Positions 1 to 7,741 of a stretch of 64,000 nt of DNA are shown here, one piece after another. The notes under the pieces are model-generated. The model ran no database searches and was not told the origin of the DNA. It saw only the letters and a program-made list of their open reading frames with translations. The stretch lies in the NCBI GenBank assembly GCA_949840915.1, contig CATKXY010000010.1, positions 1-64,000 of the forward strand, read 5' to 3'. How positions within the stretch are numbered: the stretch's first letter is position 1; every line of letters starts with the position of its first letter. This DNA is from an uncultured Lachnospiraceae bacterium (GTDB lineage Bacteria; Bacillota; Clostridia; Lachnospirales; Lachnospiraceae). A program made the translations under genes and the position numbers.

Positions 1-115
1 ATACTAATTCCAGGCTCATTGTACTACGAATCATATACGAACACAAGCAAAATTTATACGAATCCAGGGCTTTTCAATTCTTAAAAACCTTGATTTTATG
101 CGGTTTTTCTACTCT

Positions 116-193
116 TTACTTTTCATCTACGGAAGCAATAAATGACACTTTTTGCTTATTGATAAATTCAATAATATGTTCTCTTGTCTGCAT
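116..193 (-). pseudogene. 25-codon truncated ORF, possible flavin/PNPOx-like N-terminus
   Basis: A short reading frame on the minus strand starts with ATG behind a strong AGGAGG ribosome site and encodes MQTREHIIEF..KVSFIASVDEK before a TAA stop. The segment KVSFIASVDEK resembles the first strand of pyridoxamine 5'-phosphate oxidase-like (general stress 26-type) proteins, where a G-F-P run normally follows. Here a stop follows instead, so this is probably the stump of such a gene left by a deletion or insertion, rather than a functional peptide. It lies 24 bp downstream of a MarR-family gene on the same strand, a common pairing for this family. The family guess rests on 11 residues and is tentative. 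Confidence 0.4.
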
Positions 194-217
194 TGGAAAT
201 CATCCTCCTTAAAATTT

Positions 218-655
218 TTAGTTTGTATGTAGATTTTCAATCAGGGTTTCAAGTATTCGAGCAAGATACCGTTCAAATTGTCTTTGCTCTCCTTCTGAAA
301 AACCTTGATAAAACAATACATTCATCCGCTGAGATACCATTTCATATTTTTCCTGTAACGATTTTGCATACTCTGTGAGTGATACAATCGTTTGGCGGCG
401 ATTGTGTGGGTTGATCTTTCTTTCTACAATTCCCTTATTTACCATTCCGTTTATTACAACAGACACAGTATTTTTTGCAAGAGAGGTTTTTTCACTTATT
501 TCACTGATCGTAAGATTATCTGTTTTCCATAGAATAAATAATATCCGTCCCTGCCCGCCGCTTATTTCAATGCCATTGTCCAGTAGTAACCGTTCAAAAA
601 TCCTATCTTGCAGTTGTTTAATTTGTGTGATATAAAATCCACCCTTTGTTTCCAA
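218..655 (-). CDS. MarR-family transcriptional regulator
   Basis: This 145-residue protein has the size and layout of MarR repressors: a helical N-terminus (1-35), a winged helix-turn-helix at about 45-100 (LTISEISEKTSLAKNTVSVV as recognition region, then a wing with NPHNRRQTIVSLTEYAK) and a C-terminal dimerisation helix. It starts at a TTG codon that has a well-placed GAGGTGATATAG ribosome site. MarR proteins are dimeric DNA-binding proteins that often respond to small aromatic or oxidative ligands. A TATATGG/CCATATA palindrome spans its own -10 box, which suggests autorepression. The only downstream gene on the strand is the truncated ORF at 116-193, so its original target may be lost. Confidence 0.85.
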   Translation of the reverse strand: METKGGFYITQIKQLQDRIFERLLLDNGIEISGGQGRILFILWKTDNLTISEISEKTSLAKNTVSVVINGMVNKGIVERKINPHNRRQTIVSLTEYAKSLQEKYEMVSQRMNVLFYQGFSEGEQRQFERYLARILETLIENLHTN

Positions 656-687
656 CTATATCACCTCAATTCCTATTAGAACATTTC

Positions 688-727
688 TATATGGAACAAT
701 TATACCATATAAAATCAAAAATGGTAA
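688..727 (-). promoter_or_regulatory. MarR gene promoter with palindromic operator
   Basis: On the minus strand TTACCA (722-727) and TATAAT (699-704) are separated by 17 bp. The -10 box lies exactly between the arms of a perfect inverted repeat, TATATGG (688-694) and CCATATA (705-711). A dimeric repressor bound there would block polymerase, so this is the likely autoregulatory site of the MarR gene. Confidence 0.55.
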
Positions 728-746
728 CTCTGTTTAAAAAGTAATA

Positions 747-796
747 TTGACAAAGCGACACGAGTGACGCATAATTAGAAGCGACATGGGTGTCGC
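747..796 (+). promoter_or_regulatory. TetR gene promoter with two tandem palindromic operators
   Basis: TTGACA (747-752) and CATAAT (770-775) have a 17-bp spacer. Between them sits GCGACACGAGTGACGC (755-770), an imperfect palindrome. Immediately after the -10 is GCGACATGGGTGTCGC (781-796), a palindrome with perfect 6-bp arms GCGACA/TGTCGC. The two sites are 26 bp centre to centre and would place two dimers over the spacer and the start site. The TetR-family gene begins 20 bp further on. Confidence 0.7.
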
Positions 797-816
797 AAGC
801 AAAAAGAGGTGATATC

Positions 817-1416
817 ATGAGCGTGAAAGGTGAAAAGACAAAACAGGACATTAGAGAAAAAGCGTATCAGCTATTTGCGGAAAAAGGATTTAAAGAGGTA
901 ACTATGAAAGATATTTGCGAACTAACCGGGCTTAGTCGTGGAGGGCTGTATCGCCATTATGAAAGCACTGATCAGATTTTTTTGGAGATAGTTAATACTT
1001 TTTCCGACAAACAGAAAAACGAAATATTTACTAAAATTGAGCAGCACATTCCGGCCGGCGCGATATTAGAGGAACTGCTTTCAAGATATGCAAGTGAAAT
1101 GATTGATTACGAGAATTCTATAAGCCTTGCTATTTACGAATTTTATAGTAATCCGGCGATTTCAAAAGAAGATAATTCTGTAAAAAAGCGGTACGAAATT
1201 TCAAAATCAACATGGACAGAGCTTATCAACTACGGAATAAGCACGAAAGAATTTAATCCTGTAAACCCGGAATCTATTTTCAATGTAATCATATTTGCAT
1301 ATCAAGGAGTACGAATGTACAGCAAGTTGATGACAATGGATAAAGAGATCCCCACTCAAATAATAAATGAAATAAAAAGGCTGCTATTGCCGGCGGAGGT
1401 TCAACATGAAAAATGA
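817..1416 (+). CDS. TetR/AcrR-family transcriptional regulator
   Basis: The 199-residue product has the N-terminal TetR helix-turn-helix (about 10-55: AYQLFAEKGFKEVTMKDICE, then GLSRGGLYRHYES) followed by a divergent helical ligand domain. The start chosen is the ATG preceded by AAAGAGGTG; an upstream in-frame GTG at 790 lies inside the operator and has no ribosome site. The paired palindromes at 755-770 and 781-796 are the likely binding sites. The gene overlaps the following acetyltransferase gene by 11 bp, so both are probably made from one autorepressed mRNA. The ligand cannot be told from sequence. Confidence 0.85.
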   Translation: MSVKGEKTKQDIREKAYQLFAEKGFKEVTMKDICELTGLSRGGLYRHYESTDQIFLEIVNTFSDKQKNEIFTKIEQHIPAGAILEELLSRYASEMIDYENSISLAIYEFYSNPAISKEDNSVKKRYEISKSTWTELINYGISTKEFNPVNPESIFNVIIFAYQGVRMYSKLMTMDKEIPTQIINEIKRLLLPAEVQHEK

Positions 1417-1930
1417 GATCGCTTTGGTTAGACCGACTTTAGAACTAAAAGAACAAGCACTTGATTATCGCAGGGAGCATTTTCAACATGGAGAAGACAT
1501 AATCTACGGAAGTGAGCTTTTTGACAAGACAGAAAGCTACGAGGAATGGCTATCCTCTGTATCGCTAAACACCAATCCCGAAACGGTTAATAAAAATTGG
1601 GTAGTTACAGATACATTTTTTGCAATAAGAAAAACGGATGACAAAATTATCGGAATTATTGATTTAAGGCACACGCTGAATGAATTTTTGAAAGATTTAG
1701 GAAATTGCGGATACAGTGTACGTCCATCTGAAAGAAAAAAGGGGTATGCAACAGAAATGTTATATCAGCTTCTCCAAGTGGCTAAAGAAGCAGAAATGAA
1801 AGAACTTCATATATCCGTTGAAAAAGGAAATACAGCGTCAATAAAAGTGATACAAAAAAACGGCGGCGCGTATGAACGGAGCTTTTCTTTTGAAAACGAA
1901 GCAGCGGATATCTATAAAATCGAGTTATAA
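1406..1930 (+). CDS. GNAT-family N-acetyltransferase
   Basis: This 174-residue protein has the GNAT core: beta strands around FFAIRKTDDKIIGIIDLRHT (about 71-92), the acetyl-CoA loop region CGYSVRPSERKKGYATEML (about 110-128, R/Q-x-x-G-x-A-like signature KKGYATE) and the later ELHISVEKGNTASIKVIQKNG motif (about 141-161). It resembles the YidJ/COG3981-type acetyltransferases. The start has GGAGG six bases upstream and lies within the end of the TetR gene, indicating translational coupling. An antibiotic or metabolite acetylation role under TetR control is plausible but unproven; the substrate is unknown. Confidence 0.85.
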   Translation: MKNEIALVRPTLELKEQALDYRREHFQHGEDIIYGSELFDKTESYEEWLSSVSLNTNPETVNKNWVVTDTFFAIRKTDDKIIGIIDLRHTLNEFLKDLGNCGYSVRPSERKKGYATEMLYQLLQVAKEAEMKELHISVEKGNTASIKVIQKNGGAYERSFSFENEAADIYKIEL

Positions 1931-1943
1931 ATTTTTGAGTTTT

Positions 1944-1975
1944 GCGGGGCGATCACTTGACTGTTATCGCCCCGC
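1944..1975. terminator. Stem-loop between convergent genes
   Basis: GCGGGGCGAT (1944-1953) pairs perfectly with ATCGCCCCGC (1966-1975) over a 12-base loop. It lies between the convergent acetyltransferase and ABC ATPase genes. Neither strand has a long T-run after the stem, so it is a probable but not textbook terminator, possibly serving both directions. Confidence 0.5.
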
Positions 1976-1985
1976 TATGCCGCTG

Positions 1986-2891
1986 TCAACGCATGTCGCG
2001 ACAGGAAATCGGGGATTTACCGCCTTTGTTTGCAATATAAATATAAGCATCCTCAAGCGTTGCCTCACAAGAACTGCAATCAATTTGGGGCGTAGTTTCA
2101 CTGATTAATTTCATTTGTAATTCATCCCCTACATACTGTTTCGATGAAACATGATATTTTTTTTCCAGTTCCCTTGCCGTCCCCTCATCTTTTGTTTTAC
2201 AAATCCAAATATGGCCCCTTGCCTGTTCCAATAATTCTTTCATATTTCCTGAATAAAGGAATTTCCCATTTTTCATAACTGCAAGCTGATTGCAGGTAGC
2301 TGCCAAATCTTCCACTACATGGGTCGAAAACAAAACGGTACGACCTTCTGAAAAATCAACCAACAGATTTCTGATGCGGATACGTTCTTCAGGGTCTAAT
2401 CCGGTTGTTGGTTCATCAACAATTAAAAACTCCGGCTCATTTAAAAGCGCCTGAATAAGCCCGACTCTCCGTTTCATGCCGCCTGACAATTGTTTCATCT
2501 TTTTTTTGCGATGCTCTGACAGGCTTGTTTTTTCAAGATAATATTTGATACGTTCCCTATATGTCGCTCTTGGTATACCGGATAAGTCCCCCATATATTC
2601 CAGACATTCTTGTACTGACAGGTTTGGATAGAGGTCAATCTCCTGTGGCAGATATCCTATCTTTCTCTGTATTTTTTCAAAATTCCTCTCGCTGTAAAGT
2701 ATTCCGTCTAAGGTTACTGTGCCGCCGGTCGGTGATAACACAGTTGTAAGCACCCGCATGAGCGTCGTTTTTCCCGCTCCGTTTTCCCCTAACAGCCCAA
2801 AGATTCCCTTTGGGATTTCCAAATCAGCATGATTGACTGCCGTTACGTTATTCCTGAATGTTACTGTTAAATCCTCTATCCTGATTCCCAT
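1986..2891 (-). CDS. ABC transporter ATP-binding protein (ABC-2 exporter type)
   Basis: This is a 301-residue nucleotide-binding subunit. Visible motifs are Walker A GENGAGKTT (about 35-43), the Q-loop in IGYLPQEIDLYP, the signature LSGGMKRRVGL (about 135), Walker B FLIVDEPTTGLDP and the switch histidine in LFSTHVVED. A C-terminal extension of about 80 residues follows, as in antibiotic and lantibiotic exporters. It is the last gene of a five-gene operon: response regulator, histidine kinase, two permeases, ATPase. The start is 5 bp after the second permease. The likely role is to energise export or removal of a peptide or antibiotic from the membrane. Confidence 0.9.
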   Translation of the reverse strand: MGIRIEDLTVTFRNNVTAVNHADLEIPKGIFGLLGENGAGKTTLMRVLTTVLSPTGGTVTLDGILYSERNFEKIQRKIGYLPQEIDLYPNLSVQECLEYMGDLSGIPRATYRERIKYYLEKTSLSEHRKKKMKQLSGGMKRRVGLIQALLNEPEFLIVDEPTTGLDPEERIRIRNLLVDFSEGRTVLFSTHVVEDLAATCNQLAVMKNGKFLYSGNMKELLEQARGHIWICKTKDEGTARELEKKYHVSSKQYVGDELQMKLISETTPQIDCSSCEATLEDAYIYIANKGGKSPISCRDMR

Positions 2892-2895
2892 AGTC

Positions 2896-3564
2896 TTAAC
2901 CTCTTTTCTGAATGATGTTAGGCAATACTGCCATTGCTACGATTCCGATACAAATACAAACAACTTTTCCGCATATCCAGCTAATATCATTGCTGTTCTC
3001 TATGTTTCTGAAGGAATAGGAGAATATGTTCCATGCGCCAAAGGTTCTGTCACCGATTCCGGAATTTGTAATCAGCCACAGCACCATACAGCCTCCGATT
3101 CCCACCCACATATTCCGGGACAGGCAAGAAATCAGATTTGATAAAATCCCCCAGAAGCCAAGCGTGACAGCGATAGCGGCAAAATATACAAAGAACCGGC
3201 ATAGTTCACTTTCTGAACCGCTTTGCCGTATTCTATTTATGCTTGGATTTTGAAACAGAAAAAACAATCCATATCCAATGACTGCGACTGCCAGTAAGAA
3301 CATTTCCTGTATCACAATTCGTCTGTAAATAACATTAATTCTCTTTTTCATGGGGCATAGCCGCCAGACTTCTGACCGCTTGCCCGCAATTTCCTGCGTA
3401 TAGGTATCTGCACAGAATGTGAAAGCAAGTATTGCCATTGGAGTTTCTAATGCAATCCCTATTTCATCAGAATAAGTCACCCCTCTGACGAGGCTCAAAA
3501 TTATGACAAAAAATACTGCATAAACTTGCTTTCGAAAGGTCAGGGAAATTTTCATTTCACGCAT
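2896..3564 (-). CDS. ABC-2 type membrane permease (small subunit)
   Basis: The 222-residue protein is hydrophobic with about six transmembrane segments and no recognisable enzymatic motif, as expected for an ABC-2 permease half. The start is set at the ATG that overlaps the stop codon of the preceding permease gene as TGATG, with AAGGAGG upstream; a longer frame back to 3588 would overlap needlessly. The tight coupling suggests the two permeases are made in equal amounts and pair as a heterodimer with the ATPase encoded just downstream. The substrate is unknown. Confidence 0.75.
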   Translation of the reverse strand: MREMKISLTFRKQVYAVFFVIILSLVRGVTYSDEIGIALETPMAILAFTFCADTYTQEIAGKRSEVWRLCPMKKRINVIYRRIVIQEMFLLAVAVIGYGLFFLFQNPSINRIRQSGSESELCRFFVYFAAIAVTLGFWGILSNLISCLSRNMWVGIGGCMVLWLITNSGIGDRTFGAWNIFSYSFRNIENSNDISWICGKVVCICIGIVAMAVLPNIIQKRG

Positions 3565-4628
3565 CAATATACCCGCCTCCTTTTCCATATCTGCATTGAG
3601 AGAAAGATGATACAGAGAGCGGCTAAGATAAGAAAACTCTGATTCAGCAATACCATTGGCGGAGGAGCCGTATCAAAAAATCCTCCCGGGAAGCGCACCA
3701 TAACCGCTAACGGTCTGCCATAATATCCGTAGATGCCTTTCGCATTCCTGCTTCCCATATTGGAATACACGATATAAAGAAACAAAAGCGGCACTGCTGG
3801 CAGCGGACTTTTAAACAGCAGTGAAATCAAGCTGTAAACACTTACAATCATCAGCATATTCGGCAGGATATATAAACAGCTTGCCAATAAAAAATCCGTC
3901 AGACATACCTCAAATCCGCGGTCTCTCGTTGATATAAAGCAAATACCAAAAAATATCAGGTTTAAGACTGCGAGTGTTATCAGACAGACTGCAAAACCAC
4001 CGCCTACTTTGCCCGACAGATATTTTCCTGAGCTGACAGGCTTTGTATGAAGAAGCTCATAGGTATTTCTCCTCGTATCCTGCACAAATAAAACAGATAA
4101 TAAAACGGTTGCGAAAAATCCCATAAACAGCCCTGCAAAATCAGCAAATTTTCTGGAAAAGTAGTACGAAAATGCCTTGTTTTCCAACTTCTCTGCAATA
4201 TAAGAATTGATTTCTTCACGGGTTCCTTTATGGTAGGCTGTATTCACATACTCATAATATGCGCTGTAGAAGCCATACCCTTCCAGATGGGCGCAGGCTG
4301 CCATAAAATCCATTCCTTTCATTTCATCAATCACAGATTGCGCCCCCACATTGTCCATCCCGAATTCGGAGATCAAGACTTCCCGTATCCGTTCTTCCCA
4401 CATTTCCCGACGCAACCCTTCCTCCGTCGGCACATATCCTTCAAAAGCATCTCCATCCCGAAAAGTTTCCGGATAGTCATTCACAATGGTTTCCCCTTCC
4501 CTGAGATAATGGATATTCAGATAGGGGCTTACATTTTGAAATACCATAAAGACACCAATTGCAATGCCAAGCCAGAACAGAGGGTTTTTCAGATAATTTT
4601 TTACCTCTCTTTTCAAAATTGACCACAT
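3564..4628 (-). CDS. ABC-2 type membrane permease (large subunit)
   Basis: The 354-residue protein has one N-terminal membrane helix (about 12-30), a soluble extracytoplasmic stretch of roughly 130 residues rich in charged and aromatic residues, and then five or more helices after about residue 165. This is the layout of ABC-2 permeases with a large external loop, such as those in antimicrobial peptide exporters. AAGGAGG precedes the ATG. The gene follows the histidine kinase by 81 bp and ends in a TGATG overlap with the small permease. The external loop is the natural candidate for substrate recognition. Confidence 0.8.
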   Translation of the reverse strand: MWSILKREVKNYLKNPLFWLGIAIGVFMVFQNVSPYLNIHYLREGETIVNDYPETFRDGDAFEGYVPTEEGLRREMWEERIREVLISEFGMDNVGAQSVIDEMKGMDFMAACAHLEGYGFYSAYYEYVNTAYHKGTREEINSYIAEKLENKAFSYYFSRKFADFAGLFMGFFATVLLSVLFVQDTRRNTYELLHTKPVSSGKYLSGKVGGGFAVCLITLAVLNLIFFGICFISTRDRGFEVCLTDFLLASCLYILPNMLMIVSVYSLISLLFKSPLPAVPLLFLYIVYSNMGSRNAKGIYGYYGRPLAVMVRFPGGFFDTAPPPMVLLNQSFLILAALCIIFLSMQIWKRRRVY

Positions 4629-4709
4629 AACTTTGCCTCCTTATTTATAGTGATTTTATTGTAAAAGATAAATCACAACAGAAAGACAATAAAAAAATCG
4701 CCGGATTAC

Positions 4710-5891
4710 TTACGCAATCCGACGGAATATTGCTGTCACTACGGCCCCTCCCTGTTCATTATTTCCCAAAATTAATTTTCCTCCATGCTTTTCACAATAC
4801 AGCCTGCTAATATACATTCCCAGCCCCGCATGTTTCAGGCTGTCTTTTACATTCTGCCCATAGAACGCTTCCGTGATTTTTTCTGCATCTTCCCGAAAAC
4901 CATCGCCGTCATCCATGACACAGATACTTAACTTTTCTAATCTAATGTGTACCATAATTGTAATTTGCTGTTTCCCATACCGCAGGGCATTTGACAGAAG
5001 ATTTTCCGTTACCTCCAAAATAATTTCCTTATCCCCGTAAAATATTTCCTCTGATTCCGACGCTTGTAATATACATTGTTTCCCATACTCCTTTTCCAAA
5101 ATGGCAAGTTCTCCCTGAATGTCCCTCTCTAATTGTCTGGCGGAAATATTCCCCGGGGTCAACTGCCGGTTTTCTAAACTGCTCAATTTCCGCATTGCTT
5201 CTACAAAGGCATCCATACGTTCAATCTGACGTCCGCTCTCTGACAGCATTTCCATTGCCTGTCCCAAATCGATATCTTCGCTTGGAAGATATTCCATCAG
5301 CATTTCCTGATACCCTTTCAAAACGGACAATGGAGCGCGTATATCGTGCGCAATAGCCGCCCGCAGCATCTTTTCCTCCTCGATCGTCCGCCATAATGCC
5401 TGATTATTTCCGGCAAGCTGTTCCCGCATCCGCTCAAACTCCCTGCAAAGTCCGCCCATCTCGTCCTTATTCTCATAGGAAATGCAAAAATCCAAATGAT
5501 TCTCAGCAATCCTTTTTGATGCCCATGCCAGTTCTTCCATCGGCACTCTTAGCTTGTTCCGGTAAAAGAGGAAAACTGCCGCACAGCTTCCCGCCATAGA
5601 CAATATCAACGCAGTATAAGTCTGTAAAAAATCGCAAAGTTCTGACACAAAATGGTCTGACTGTGTCATCTCATAAGAATTCGGTCTCGGAATATCCGCT
5701 ACATAAGCGGGGCCTTCCTTTTCCACTGCTTCAAAATATGCTTCCTCATCCACATAATTCCACCAGACTTGCATCTGTGTCCGTTTGGCAATCCCGGCAA
5801 TGATTGCCGAGAGAAGAAAACTGCAAAATAAGGCAACCGCCATATATAAAAGAATGGTTTTTCTCACGGAAAGATTTCTTATTTTATCCAT
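4710..5891 (-). CDS. Two-component sensor histidine kinase
   Basis: A 393-residue membrane kinase: TM1 at about 12-34, a short extracellular loop of about 55 residues, TM2 at about 92-110, a HAMP linker to about 165, a HisKA domain with phospho-accepting His near 182 (AAIAHDIRAPLSVLKGYQEM) and a HATPase_c domain with NLLSNALRYG, DDGDGF and GLGMYISR boxes. The start is the second ATG of the frame (MDKIRNLS), which overlaps the response regulator by 13 bp; an ATG 18 bp upstream is also possible. Coupled regulator and downstream ABC exporter suggest it senses a membrane-active compound. Confidence 0.9.
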   Translation of the reverse strand: MDKIRNLSVRKTILLYMAVALFCSFLLSAIIAGIAKRTQMQVWWNYVDEEAYFEAVEKEGPAYVADIPRPNSYEMTQSDHFVSELCDFLQTYTALILSMAGSCAAVFLFYRNKLRVPMEELAWASKRIAENHLDFCISYENKDEMGGLCREFERMREQLAGNNQALWRTIEEEKMLRAAIAHDIRAPLSVLKGYQEMLMEYLPSEDIDLGQAMEMLSESGRQIERMDAFVEAMRKLSSLENRQLTPGNISARQLERDIQGELAILEKEYGKQCILQASESEEIFYGDKEIILEVTENLLSNALRYGKQQITIMVHIRLEKLSICVMDDGDGFREDAEKITEAFYGQNVKDSLKHAGLGMYISRLYCEKHGGKLILGNNEQGGAVVTAIFRRIA

Positions 5892-6553
5892 CGGTATCCC
5901 ATCCCCCATATCGTTTCAATATATTTGTTTTTCGTATATTGTTGGAACTTATTTCTGATTCGGCGGATCAGCTCTGTAATTACCCTGCTGTCACCTTCCG
6001 CGTCATATCCGCAGACCTTCTCATAAATCCTGTCTTTATCAAAGACCATCCCCGGATTCATAGACAAAAATTCAATAATTCCATATTCTAATCTTGTCAG
6101 CTCCAGGTAATCTGTGTGAATCTGCACGGTCTTTGCCGTATAATCAATAGACAACTCACCCTGGAAGCAGCATTCTGTCTTTTCTTTCCGCCGTGTTTCC
6201 CGTTTCAGATGCGCCGTAATCCTTGCATCAAGCTCTTTCAGACTAAACGGCTTTAAAATATAGTCGTCGCCTCCGGAAGAAAGCCCATTTACAACGTCCT
6301 GTTCGTCTACCCGTGCGGTCAGAAATAAAATGGGGCAGGCTACTTTATCCCGTATCCGCCTGCATACCTCTATCCCGTCTATGTTTGGCATATTTACATC
6401 CAGCAATATAATATCCGGCTGAAGTTTTATTTTATTTAACCCCTCCAATCCATTCTCTGCTGTAATGATTTCATACTTTTTTATTTCAAAATACTTTTTC
6501 AGCATTTTGAGAAGTTCGCTGTCATCATCAATGATCAATATCTTATAAGCCAT
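5879..6553 (-). CDS. OmpR/PhoB-family response regulator
   Basis: The 224-residue protein has a receiver domain (1-120) with acidic pocket DDD at 9-11, phospho-acceptor Asp52 (ILLDVNMPNIDG) and the conserved lysine in YILKPFS, followed by a winged-helix transcriptional domain (about 130-224) with LTRLEYGIIEFL and the terminal MGYRWIK. It is the first gene of the kinase/ABC operon and overlaps the kinase. A TATAAT-like -10 box lies in the 140-bp gap upstream. It probably activates the exporter genes and itself. Confidence 0.93.
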   Translation of the reverse strand: MAYKILIIDDDSELLKMLKKYFEIKKYEIITAENGLEGLNKIKLQPDIILLDVNMPNIDGIEVCRRIRDKVACPILFLTARVDEQDVVNGLSSGGDDYILKPFSLKELDARITAHLKRETRRKEKTECCFQGELSIDYTAKTVQIHTDYLELTRLEYGIIEFLSMNPGMVFDKDRIYEKVCGYDAEGDSRVITELIRRIRNKFQQYTKNKYIETIWGMGYRWIK

Positions 6554-6664
6554 TCTGCTCCTTTTCCTTAGGCTGCCCCTTTGCCGGTCAACATTTAGAA
6601 TTGATTATACTCTACAAATCCCAACAAATAAACAATATTCCGGTTCTTCTTTATGAAATAAAAT

Positions 6665-6705
6665 AGAGCCAATGAACTATGATTGCTCATTTATTCATCG
6701 GCTCT
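6665..6705 (-). terminator. Rho-independent terminator of the CPBP-like gene
   Basis: On the minus strand AGAGCCGATGAA pairs with TTCATTGGCTCT (one G-T wobble) and is followed by ATTTTATTTC. The stem includes the stop codon of the CPBP-like gene, so transcription ends right at the end of the coding region. Confidence 0.7.
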
Positions 6706-7351
6706 GCATCCTCTTATAATTTCGCATATAAAATACTAACACTATGATAAATGACAGGCTTTGGGCAACTGCTATTCTCACAACCTGCAGTTCATCTACT
6801 CCTGTATCAGATATGATATGAAACATATTAACAACTGTATTATTTACGAAATGGTCGCTCATACCCATATATAAACTGCCCGTCATTTTCGTGAGAAGAC
6901 AAAATTTAAAACCAATAATGCCCGAAGTAATTATTAACATAACCATATTTGCAATGAATCCGCTCACCCCAATCATTCCATCGCAATAACTTCTGATAGG
7001 AGCCATAATATAGGCACTCACATAAATCTGTACCATTGCAAATTTATTTTGCACAACAAGAATAAGTATTTCAACTACATACGCTACTATAAACACCAAT
7101 AGCCCAAAGCCAAGTCCTTTAAGCAAATTGTTTAATACGCTATCTCTTACAAACCCTATATTTTTTAGATTCATGCCATACATTTTTGCAGCAACATAAA
7201 AAATCATAATACCTATCAGTTTGTGGATGAAAGCCTCTCCCCAAAATGTTTGGTCTGTTCGTAATACAAAATATTCGAAACCACGAAATATAAAGCATAA
7301 AATATAGATTAAAAACACAATAGATAGTTTTTTATCTCTTTCGTTTGACAT
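6695..7351 (-). CDS. CPBP-like integral membrane protein, catalytic glutamates not seen
   Basis: The 218-residue protein has about six to seven membrane helices. Its C-terminal half, with GSLYMGMSDHFVNNTVVNM (about 161-179), resembles the last conserved block (H-x-x-x-N type) of CPBP/Abi intramembrane proteases. The earlier E-E-x-x-x-R block that supplies the catalytic glutamates is missing: the matching helix reads MLIITSGIIGFKFCLL. The protein may therefore bind rather than cleave. CPBP-family proteins include self-immunity factors for bacteriocins. A 57-codon membrane peptide gene lies 75 bp upstream on the same strand. Assignment to the family is by pattern only. Confidence 0.6.
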   Translation of the reverse strand: MSNERDKKLSIVFLIYILCFIFRGFEYFVLRTDQTFWGEAFIHKLIGIMIFYVAAKMYGMNLKNIGFVRDSVLNNLLKGLGFGLLVFIVAYVVEILILVVQNKFAMVQIYVSAYIMAPIRSYCDGMIGVSGFIANMVMLIITSGIIGFKFCLLTKMTGSLYMGMSDHFVNNTVVNMFHIISDTGVDELQVVRIAVAQSLSFIIVLVFYMRNYKRMQSR

Positions 7352-7426
7352 AGTATAACTCTCCCTTACAAAAATACATTTCCTCAGTTACTCTATATCT
7401 AATGCGAACTTCTTTGACTTGGATAT

Positions 7427-7600
7427 TCACGATAACATACTTACTATAATAGCAATCGTGCAAACTAATAATACCCCCACACTGAATATGACAATCACTT
7501 TTTTAACCTTTTTATCCCCTTTTACTGCACTATCTATTTTATCTGAAAACAAAGCACAGACAATGGCAGCTAATATTAACAAAATAGAAATATTTTCCAT
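7427..7600 (-). CDS. 57-residue small membrane protein
   Basis: This short gene starts at an ATG with GGAGGG five bases upstream and encodes MENISILLIL...IVSMLS. It has two hydrophobic segments, about 4-18 and 35-56, joined by a lysine/aspartate-rich loop (DKIDSAVKGDKKVKK). It does not match a family I recognise. It precedes the CPBP-like gene on the same strand and shares the A/T-rich composition of the island, so the two may form a unit: a small membrane-active peptide with a partner or immunity protein, or simply a two-component membrane complex. Confidence 0.6.
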   Translation of the reverse strand: MENISILLILAAIVCALFSDKIDSAVKGDKKVKKVIVIFSVGVLLVCTIAIIVSMLS

Positions 7601-7741
7601 ATTTTCCCTCCGCAGATTCCGATCGTGATTTGATGATTTTTATTCAGCATTTACTACCAAAATCATACCACAATCACATTTATAATTCTATCGGGTTTCC
7701 ATTAAATTTTTTCCCTCCAACATCGGCAGCGGACGTATAAT

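Noticed and set aside
755..796. Possible short CRISPR-like array
   Set aside because: There are only two 16-bp palindromic units with a 10-bp gap over a promoter, which fits operators and not repeats with spacers.
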